Source: Caldifarciminota bacterium
GTDB lineage: Bacteria > Hydrothermota > Hydrothermia > B15-G9 > DRBW01
NCBI GenBank assembly: GCA_011042705.1
Contig: DRBW01000094.1
Location: 1-6,003 of the forward strand
Direction of reading: 5' to 3'
DNA: 6,003 nucleotides
The notes under the pieces were generated by a model, which saw only the letters and a list, made by a program, of their open reading frames with translations, was not told the DNA's origin and searched no databases. Every line of letters begins with the position of its first letter. Within the stretch, counting starts at the first letter, position 1. A program made the position numbers and the translations under genes. Below are positions 1 to 4,888 of this stretch, in pieces.

Positions 1-62
1 CTTTCGGTAAGATTATTTTTGAGGCAATTCGCCCTCTTGCCTCTCCGCTCGAGGTATATTAA
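1..62 (+). CDS. 3' end of an unidentified upstream gene (partial)
   Basis: From base 3 an open frame runs to a TAA at 60-62 and encodes about 19 residues ending in PLASPLEVY. The other two forward frames have a different character: one hits a stop within the first few codons, and the other continues into galT out of frame. The stop lies 9 bp before the GTG of the next gene, which matches the tight packing in the rest of the window. It is therefore read as the tail of the preceding gene in the same operon. Too little remains to assign a family. It could also be non-coding leader sequence. Confidence 0.4.
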   Translation, partial: FGKIIFEAIRPLASPLEVY

Positions 63-71
63 ACTTGCAGA

Positions 72-989
72 GTGCACGAGATCAGGGCTGAACCTATAGA
101 GAATAGCTGGATACTTCTCTGCGAAAACAGGTCAAAAAGACCCCTTGGAACCGACGATCGTTGTCCCTTCTGCCCCGGAAGAGAAGCGATGACGCCGCCG
201 GAGATTTTCGCCATAAGAGAAGGTCCCCCTGACGGGCCGGGGTGGAGGATAAGGGTTATCCCCAACAAGTATCCGGCGGTGGACCTTCCCGACCTGAAAA
301 CTCCCCATGAGATAGTGATCGAGACGCCCGATCACAATGCCGATATCCCCGATTATACGGCCGAGCACCTGAGGGACCTCCTTCTCGTTTTCAGGGATCG
401 ACTCAGGGAGATGTGCTCGAAAAAAGACGTGAAATACGTTCAGCTCTTCCGAAATAAAGGAGCCAGGGCGGGAGCCTCGATCTTTCATCCCCACACTCAG
501 ATACTTGCATTGCCCTTCGTCCCGCGACGGATAAAAAGCGAGCTGGAATTTATCAGAGAAGAGGGGCTGGACTTCGAGAGAGACGGAGGAACGCGAACAG
601 TTGCAGAGTGTGGAAATTTCATCGCTTTTGCCCCCTATTTCTCGCGCTTTCCCTATGAGATATGGGTGGCACCCAGAGTGAAGAGGCCGGATTTCTCGAA
701 AACCGGGGAGGGTGAACTGCTCCATCTGGCACTTCTCCTGAAAAAGTCAGTCACTGCGCTGAAGCACATCCTGGGGGAGATTCCCTACAACCTTATACTG
801 CACACCCTGAAAGACCGAGATTTTCACTGGCACTTTGAGATTTTACCCCGTTACGAGGGACTTGCCGGCTTCGAAGTGGCAACCGGGGTTTACATGAACA
901 GCAAGAGCCCCGAAAGGGCCGCTTCCGATCTCAGAGCTGCAATAAAGGAGGAGTTCGATGAGAGAAGAGATAGCCAAACTTCTGTCTGA
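72..989 (+). CDS. galT: GalT-family hexose-1-phosphate nucleotidylyltransferase
   Basis: Predicted cytoplasmic 305-residue enzyme of the HIT superfamily GalT branch. The family exchanges UMP (or another NMP) between a nucleotide sugar and a hexose 1-phosphate through a uridylyl-histidine intermediate, as in the Leloir pathway. Visible features are the N-terminal EIRAEPIENSWILL segment, a CPFC zinc pair (C31, C34), TPDH with H88 matching the third zinc ligand, and the active-site block FRNKGARAGASIFHPHTQ. In that block H139 is the likely zinc ligand, H141 the nucleophile and Q143 the usual glutamine. FHWHFEILPR (H252, H254) with H244 forms the second metal or structural site. The start is GTG: an in-frame TAA lies at 60-62, and the family N-terminus begins right after it. 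The only SD-like stretch (GAGGT, 51-55) is rather far upstream. The 3' end overlaps the next gene by 32 bp. Thr at the fourth position of HPHxQ, where classical GalT has Gly, leaves sugar and nucleotide specificity open (for example ADP-glucose or UDP-sugar). No other Leloir gene is in view. Confidence 0.88.
   Translation: MHEIRAEPIENSWILLCENRSKRPLGTDDRCPFCPGREAMTPPEIFAIREGPPDGPGWRIRVIPNKYPAVDLPDLKTPHEIVIETPDHNADIPDYTAEHLRDLLLVFRDRLREMCSKKDVKYVQLFRNKGARAGASIFHPHTQILALPFVPRRIKSELEFIREEGLDFERDGGTRTVAECGNFIAFAPYFSRFPYEIWVAPRVKRPDFSKTGEGELLHLALLLKKSVTALKHILGEIPYNLILHTLKDRDFHWHFEILPRYEGLAGFEVATGVYMNSKSPERAASDLRAAIKEEFDERRDSQTSV
944..952 (+). promoter_or_regulatory. Strong Shine-Dalgarno for the M20 hydrolase
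   Basis: AAAGGAGGA lies about five bases before the ATG at 958, inside the 3' end of galT. It supports ATG 958 as the start of the hydrolase despite the 32-bp overlap. This is one of the two best ribosome binding sites in the window. Confidence 0.75.
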
Positions 990-2052
990 CCTTATAAAGA
1001 TCAAAAGTCTCGATAGAAATCCCCAGGGGCTGCAGGAAGTAGTCAGATATTGCAAGAACTTCCTGGAAGGTTTGCCCCTCAAAATTCACGAATACGAGAA
1101 ATCAGGAAAACCGTCACTGGTGATCACCTTCGGAGAGACAAAAAGGCCGAAGGTCTTCTTCGTTGGCCACCTCGACGTGGTGGATGCCGAGGAAGACCAG
1201 TTTAAGCCCAAAATCGAGGGGGACAGGCTCTACGGAAGGGGAGCTCTGGACATGAAAGGGCCCGATGCCGTCATGCTCCTCCTCTTCAGGAAGCTCGCTG
1301 AGGAAGGTCTCAAGCCCGATATAGGGCTCATGCTGACGACCGACGAGGAAGTGGGAAGCGACAACGGGGTCAGATACCTCCTCTTCGAAGAGGGATGGTC
1401 CTCCGATTTCGCACTGATACCCGACGGGGGAGAGAATTTCAAACTGATAATCGCCGAAAAAGGGGTGCTGCACGTGAAGCTAACGGCCCGGGGGAAAGCG
1501 GCTCACGGCTCCCGCGTGTGGGAGGGCGTGAATGCCCTCGACGCCCTCATTAATTTTTACAACGATTTCAAAAAGGAATTCCCCCAGGAGCCCTGCGACG
1601 ATCCGGAACACTGGCACAACACGTTAAATCTGGGCCGGTTTGAGGGCGGCAACTCCGTCAACCGCGTGGCCGACAGGGGCGAAATGTATCTCGATATAAG
1701 GTTCGTGGAGCCCTGGACTTCCGACAAGATGCTGGCCCATCTCAAGGAGAAAGCCTCGACTTACGGAATCGAGGAGGTGGAGCTCATAAGCCGAGGTGAG
1801 GTGATGAACACTTCTCCCGACGAGCCTCACCTCGTGAAATTCAGAAAAGTGGCCTCCGAGGTGCTGGGCAGAGGTGTGGAACTCGCGAAAGAACACGGCG
1901 CCACAGATGGCCGCTTTTTCGCGGAAAAAGGCATTCCCGTCGCCATTACCTATCCTGTGGGCGCGAATATCCACGGAAGAGATGAATGGGTGGACCTTAA
2001 TTCCTTAGAGGCCCTCTACAGGATAATGTATGCCTTCGTGAGGGAACTCTGA
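958..2052 (+). CDS. M20-family zinc amidohydrolase/peptidase (ArgE/DapE/CPG2 type)
   Basis: Predicted cytoplasmic di-zinc hydrolase of 364 residues, the usual length for ArgE/DapE/carboxypeptidase G2 relatives. These enzymes cleave N-acyl amino acids, succinyl-diaminopimelate or small peptides. The metal-site motifs occur in order: GHLDVV (H71, D73), GRGALDMKG with bridging D98, TTDEEVGS with E130 (probable general base) and E131, PDGG (D156), and HGRDEWV (H339). The lid or dimerisation domain is roughly residues 170-285. It contains GKAAHGS with H183, the conserved His contributed in trans to the active site, and GGNSVNRVADRGEMYLDIR. The signature GATDGRFF lies at 314-321. No signal peptide is seen. 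The start is fixed by a strong SD at 944-952, and the stop lies 1 bp before the next GTG. Substrate cannot be read from sequence, and the neighbours (no arg or lys biosynthesis genes) do not help. A peptidase or deacylase role is as likely as ArgE or DapE. Confidence 0.88.
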   Translation: MREEIAKLLSDLIKIKSLDRNPQGLQEVVRYCKNFLEGLPLKIHEYEKSGKPSLVITFGETKRPKVFFVGHLDVVDAEEDQFKPKIEGDRLYGRGALDMKGPDAVMLLLFRKLAEEGLKPDIGLMLTTDEEVGSDNGVRYLLFEEGWSSDFALIPDGGENFKLIIAEKGVLHVKLTARGKAAHGSRVWEGVNALDALINFYNDFKKEFPQEPCDDPEHWHNTLNLGRFEGGNSVNRVADRGEMYLDIRFVEPWTSDKMLAHLKEKASTYGIEEVELISRGEVMNTSPDEPHLVKFRKVASEVLGRGVELAKEHGATDGRFFAEKGIPVAITYPVGANIHGRDEWVDLNSLEALYRIMYAFVREL

Positions 2053-2053
2053 C

Positions 2054-2608
2054 GTGGCTGCTTCTTCCCACCTCCTGATCACCGGCCGGCCCGGGATAGG
2101 GAAGACGACCCTTATAAAATGGGCCGTCGAGATGGCGAGGAGGCTTTCCATTCCCTTCACCGGCTTTTACACGGAGGAGATCCGGGAAAAGGGAGAGAGA
2201 ACCGGCTTCAGGGTCATCTCCCTCGCCGACGGGAAGGCCGATATCCTGGCCCTGAAAGGCGCGGAATCGCGCTTTAAAGTGGGGAAATACGGCGTATTCG
2301 TCGATAGATTTGAATCTATCGCCATCCCTGCAATAAAGGGGAGCACCCTCCTCGTGATCGTCGACGAGATAGGGAAAATGGAACTTCACTCGGAGCGTTT
2401 CAAGGAGATAGTGAGGTCCCTCCTGAGAGGCTCTCATCCGCGGCTTCTTGCTACGATACAGGAAAAAAGCCTGCGCCTCCTGGATTCGTGGGGTGTGAGG
2501 AACAGAGTCCAGCTTCTCAGGCTCGAAAAGAAGGGAGACGAAAGGGCACGGGAGGCCATATCGAGGTGGATAGAAAACCTGCGCCATGAGAAAGATCAAT
2601 CCCTTTAA
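2054..2608 (+). CDS. THEP1-type nucleoside triphosphatase
   Basis: A 184-residue P-loop NTPase matching the THEP1/NTPCR family in length and motifs. Characterised members hydrolyse NTPs to NDP and phosphate, slowly and with broad base specificity; the physiological role is unclear. Walker A is GRPGIGKTT at residues 11-19, almost at the N-terminus. The family segment GFYTEEIREKGERTGFRVI follows at 37-55, then VGKYGVFVDRFE (76-87) and Walker B LLVIVDEIGKME (99-110; D104, E105). The C-terminal part (about 130-184) is charged and helical. The start must be GTG 2054: an in-frame TGA lies at 2039-2041, no other start codon lies between, and the next Met (M28) would remove Walker A. A weak AGGG sits at 2041-2044. 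The gene starts 1 bp after the M20 stop and overlaps the K+ channel gene by 23 bp. A perfect short inverted repeat lies inside it at 2302-2321. Confidence 0.87.
   Translation: MAASSHLLITGRPGIGKTTLIKWAVEMARRLSIPFTGFYTEEIREKGERTGFRVISLADGKADILALKGAESRFKVGKYGVFVDRFESIAIPAIKGSTLLVIVDEIGKMELHSERFKEIVRSLLRGSHPRLLATIQEKSLRLLDSWGVRNRVQLLRLEKKGDERAREAISRWIENLRHEKDQSL
2302..2321. repeat. Perfect 9-bp inverted repeat inside the THEP1 gene
   Basis: CGATAGATT and its exact reverse complement AATCTATCG are separated by TG. In RNA this gives an 8-bp stem with a four-base TTGA loop. It falls in codons for the conserved VDRFESIA segment. It may be chance or codon driven. It lacks a following U-tract, so it is not an intrinsic terminator. 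Confidence 0.6.
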
Positions 2609-3932
2609 ATTACTCGTCCTGGGATACATCGGCATAATCCTGCTGGGAGCGCTGTTGCTCCTCCTGCCCCTCTCGAGGCGCGGCCCCCTATCGCCGATAG
2701 ATGCACTGTTTACAGCCACTTCTGCTGTTTGCGTGACGGGCCTCATCGTGAAGGATACGGCTACCTTTTTCACTGCCTTCGGCAAGGGAGTTCTCCTCCT
2801 CCTGATTCAGATCGGGGGCCTGGGCTACATGACCTTCGCCACTCTCATCCTCTTCATCCTGGGCAAAAAGGGCAGCCTCGCCCTCAGGATGACCATGGCC
2901 GAGTCCTTCCCGGAACTCACCATAGGAAACGTCTACAATTTCTCGAAGAGAATCGCCATCTATGCCTTCTCCATGGAGGCGGCCGGAGCTGCCCTTCTCT
3001 ACGCCGGGTTCAGCAGATACGGCATCGAAAATTCCTTCGGTCATGCCCTTTTCAATTCGGTCTCGGCCTTTTGCAATGCCGGCTTTTCCACTTTCTCCGA
3101 CAGCCTGTCTCGATTCAGAGGAGACCCCCTCGTGGTTCTCCCTGTCATGTTTCTTTTTATAACAGGCGGATTGGGTTTCTTCGTTCTCGACGATCTGGAG
3201 CGACGCTTTCTCAAAAGGTCCGAGAGGCGACTGCTCCTCCACACGAAGGTCGTTCTCTTATCCACCATCTCCCTGATAATCGCCGGCGCGGTTTTTCTTT
3301 TCTTCTGCGAATACAGGGGGGAGTTCGCGGCCTATGGGCTTTCCGAAAAAGTTCTGGCCGCCCTCTTCCAGGCCACTACGCCCAGGACTGCCGGCTTCTC
3401 CACTGTCGATATAGGAAAGCTTGCTCCCGCTTCACTTCTTCTCATCATCTTTCTGATGGTGGTAGGCGGCTCGCCCGGAGGCACCGCCGGAGGAGTCAAG
3501 ACCACAGCGCTCTCCGGGCTGCTCATATGGATAAAGGCTTACCTCTCGGGTAAAGAAGAAGCCCATTTCATGGGCAGAAAGCTTTCGGAAGATACGATAA
3601 AGAGGATCTTCTCGGTCTGGACGCTGGCCGCAACGACCCTCTTTATATCTTCCTTTGTGGTTGCGCTCAGCGAATCCAGCGGGCTCAGATCTTACGGTTT
3701 TCTGCCCTATTTCTTCGAGGTCGCCTCTGCCTTCGGGACTGTGGGGCTTTCGACGGGATCACATATCCAGGCCTACGTCAGCCTGGCCCGGGACTTTTCA
3801 ACGGCGGGAAAGGGCGTTATTATAATCACTATGCTGACGGGGAGAGTGGGCGTGCTTTCAATGGCGGCCTTCCTCGTCAGAAAAAAGAGAGACTATATAA
3901 GCCATATCGAAGGCAAATTTATAGTGGGGTAA
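2586..3932 (+). CDS. ktrB: K+ uptake channel subunit, KtrB/TrkH family
   Basis: Integral inner-membrane K+-translocating subunit of 448 residues. This is the KtrB size class rather than the longer E. coli TrkH. It shows the fourfold membrane-pore-membrane plan, with four pore loops carrying the filter glycines: TATSAVCVTGL (43-53, G52), SAFCNAGFST (160-169, G166), ATTPRTAGFST (263-273, G270) and ASAFGTVGLSTG (380-391, G387). The flexible gate loop in the third repeat is GGSPGGTAGG (294-303). LTGRVG (417-422) carries the conserved Arg of the last membrane helix (R420). The C-terminus IEGKFIVG (441-448) resembles the KtrB tail that docks on the RCK ring. KtrB-type systems take up K+, often Na+-dependently. 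The NPFKLLVLGYIGIILLG N-terminus fits the family start. No SD lies at proper distance (GAGGTG at 2563-2568 is too far), so translation is probably coupled to the THEP1 gene, whose stop lies 23 bp inside this one. The regulatory subunit follows after 3 bp. Confidence 0.92.
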   Translation: MRKINPFKLLVLGYIGIILLGALLLLLPLSRRGPLSPIDALFTATSAVCVTGLIVKDTATFFTAFGKGVLLLLIQIGGLGYMTFATLILFILGKKGSLALRMTMAESFPELTIGNVYNFSKRIAIYAFSMEAAGAALLYAGFSRYGIENSFGHALFNSVSAFCNAGFSTFSDSLSRFRGDPLVVLPVMFLFITGGLGFFVLDDLERRFLKRSERRLLLHTKVVLLSTISLIIAGAVFLFFCEYRGEFAAYGLSEKVLAALFQATTPRTAGFSTVDIGKLAPASLLLIIFLMVVGGSPGGTAGGVKTTALSGLLIWIKAYLSGKEEAHFMGRKLSEDTIKRIFSVWTLAATTLFISSFVVALSESSGLRSYGFLPYFFEVASAFGTVGLSTGSHIQAYVSLARDFSTAGKGVIIITMLTGRVGVLSMAAFLVRKKRDYISHIEGKFIVG

Positions 3933-3935
3933 AAA

Positions 3936-4622
3936 ATGGAGTTCTGCGTAATTGGATTGGGACGATTCGGCTCGGCCATAGCCCAGACCCTCGCCCGCAA
4001 GGGCCACGAGGTGCTGGCCATCGACAGGGATGAGGGGCGGGTTCAGGAGCTCGAAGACAAGGTATCTCAGGCCCTCGTTCTGGACGCCACAAACGAAAAA
4101 GCCCTGAAGTCTCTGGGATTAAAAGATTTCGACTGGGTCATCATCGCCATGAGCCAGGACATCGAGGCATCGATCCTCTCCACGATGCTGGTGAAGGAGG
4201 CCGGGGCAAAAAAGGTCCTGGCGAAGGCAAGTTCCGATGTACACGCCAAGATACTCAAGAGAATAGGTGCTGACAGGGTTATATTCCCCGAGAGGGAAAT
4301 GGGACAGAAGGTGGCCGAAAGCCTCTCTTCGCCGCGCATCTTCGATTACATCGAACTTTCGCCCGAATACTCCATCGTTGAGATCGTGGCTCCCAAGTCC
4401 TTCCAGGGCAAGACTATCAAACAGACCGAAGCCAGAACCAAGTACGGCATTCACATAATTGCCATCAAGAGAAAAAAGCCCGAAATGGAAAATGAAAGTA
4501 AAGTAACTGCCAGAGACCTCATCCTGGTCGCACCAGACCCGAACGAGGAGATACTCCAGGGAGACCTGCTGGTAATCCTCGGCAAAATAGAAAATATCGA
4601 AAAGGTCAAAGAGCTCAAATGA
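3936..4622 (+). CDS. ktrA: K+ uptake regulatory subunit, KtrA/TrkA-type RCK protein
   Basis: Cytoplasmic 228-residue gating subunit with one RCK_N (TrkA_N) and one RCK_C (TrkA_C) domain. This is the KtrA arrangement, not the duplicated TrkA. The Rossmann nucleotide site is CVIGLGRFGSAIA with GxGxxG at 7-12 and an acidic D30 ending strand 2 (VLAIDRD). VLDATNE (48-54) and VIIAMSQDIEASI (68-80) are typical RCK_N segments. GADRVIFPEREMG (111-123) is the conserved inter-subunit turn with E119. RCK_C spans about 138-228 (IELSPEYSIVEI, GKTIKQ, GDLLVILG). In the family an octameric ring binds ATP/ADP and opens or closes KtrB; RCK_C can bind cyclic di-AMP. The gene starts 3 bp after ktrB, so the two form a complete K+ uptake system. 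RCK_C seems to carry an extra charged stretch near 180-195. The stop overlaps the next ATG as ATGA. Confidence 0.92.
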   Translation: MEFCVIGLGRFGSAIAQTLARKGHEVLAIDRDEGRVQELEDKVSQALVLDATNEKALKSLGLKDFDWVIIAMSQDIEASILSTMLVKEAGAKKVLAKASSDVHAKILKRIGADRVIFPEREMGQKVAESLSSPRIFDYIELSPEYSIVEIVAPKSFQGKTIKQTEARTKYGIHIIAIKRKKPEMENESKVTARDLILVAPDPNEEILQGDLLVILGKIENIEKVKELK

Positions 4623-4873
4623 ACGATATCGAGATCCTCCTCGAGAAAGCAAAGGTCTATTTCCTGAGCCAGAACTACAATGAGGCCGAGAAGCTCTTTC
4701 TCAAGATCCTCGAGATAGAGCCAGACAACCTCGATGCCCTCTATCACCTCGGCGTGCTGAAAGAGGTCATCCACGATATAGAGGGAGCCAGAAAGTACTT
4801 TGAGCGTGTCCTCGAGATCGATCCGGAAAACAAGGAGGCCCGGGAAAGGCTCGACAAACTGGCCGAGATCTGA
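4619..4873 (+). CDS. Small tetratricopeptide-repeat (TPR) protein
   Basis: An 84-residue protein made almost entirely of two TPR units. The first is about residues 4-37 (AKVYFLSQNYNEAEKLF ... LEIEPDN) and the second about 38-71 (LYHLGVLKEV ... YFERVLEIDPEN), followed by a short capping helix. The two repeats share the LEIxPxN ending and, in DNA, CTCGAGAT (near 4709 and 4811). No signal peptide or membrane segment is seen, so a soluble scaffold or adaptor is expected. Its ATG overlaps the ktrA stop (ATGA), which implies coupled translation. SD support is weak (AAAGG at 4601-4605, too far). Two repeats are fewer than most binding TPR domains, so it may dimerise or act as a partner module. A role in K+ uptake is only suggested by position. 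Confidence 0.85.
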   Translation: MNDIEILLEKAKVYFLSQNYNEAEKLFLKILEIEPDNLDALYHLGVLKEVIHDIEGARKYFERVLEIDPENKEARERLDKLAEI

Positions 4874-4877
4874 CGGG

Positions 4878-4885
4878 AGGGAGGT
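4878..4885 (+). promoter_or_regulatory. Strong Shine-Dalgarno for the C25-like peptidase gene
   Basis: The purine run around 4875-4885 contains GGAGGT (4880-4885) a few bases before the ATG at 4889. Together with the hydrophobic N-terminus that follows, it fixes the start of the last gene, which has no stop in the window. The 15-bp gap contains no terminator or promoter-like element. Confidence 0.75.
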
Positions 4886-4888
4886 TTC

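Noticed and set aside
1..71. Possible promoter or leader before galT
   Set aside because: There is no clear -35/-10 pair. The bases are better read as the tail of an upstream gene ending at 60-62, so the promoter is probably outside the window.
132..725. Antisense open frame of 197 codons opposite galT
   Set aside because: The galT frame holds all the metal-site and active-site motifs. The antisense product shows no recognisable family.
1997..2785. Long antisense open frame (262 codons, - strand) across the THEP1 gene and both flanks
   Set aside because: It lies opposite well-supported genes with clear family motifs. Its translation is Arg/Pro/Gly-rich without domain features and it has no convincing SD. 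It is an artefact of GC-biased codons.
3466..3496. GC-rich GGCGG ... CCGCC complementarity in ktrB as a terminator hairpin
   Set aside because: It is explained by the glycine codons of the conserved GGSPGGTAGG gate loop, and no U-tract follows.
2729..3553. Second + strand open frame (274 codons) inside ktrB
   Set aside because: Its translation is rich in His/Arg/Pro (for example SSPPPDSDRGPGLHDLRHSH), typical of an out-of-frame reading of a membrane protein. The ktrB frame has all four pore loops.
4709..4820. Repeated CTCGAGAT as a DNA repeat element
   Set aside because: The copies fall at the same place in the two TPR units and encode the shared LEI residues. They reflect protein repeat structure, not a mobile or regulatory repeat.
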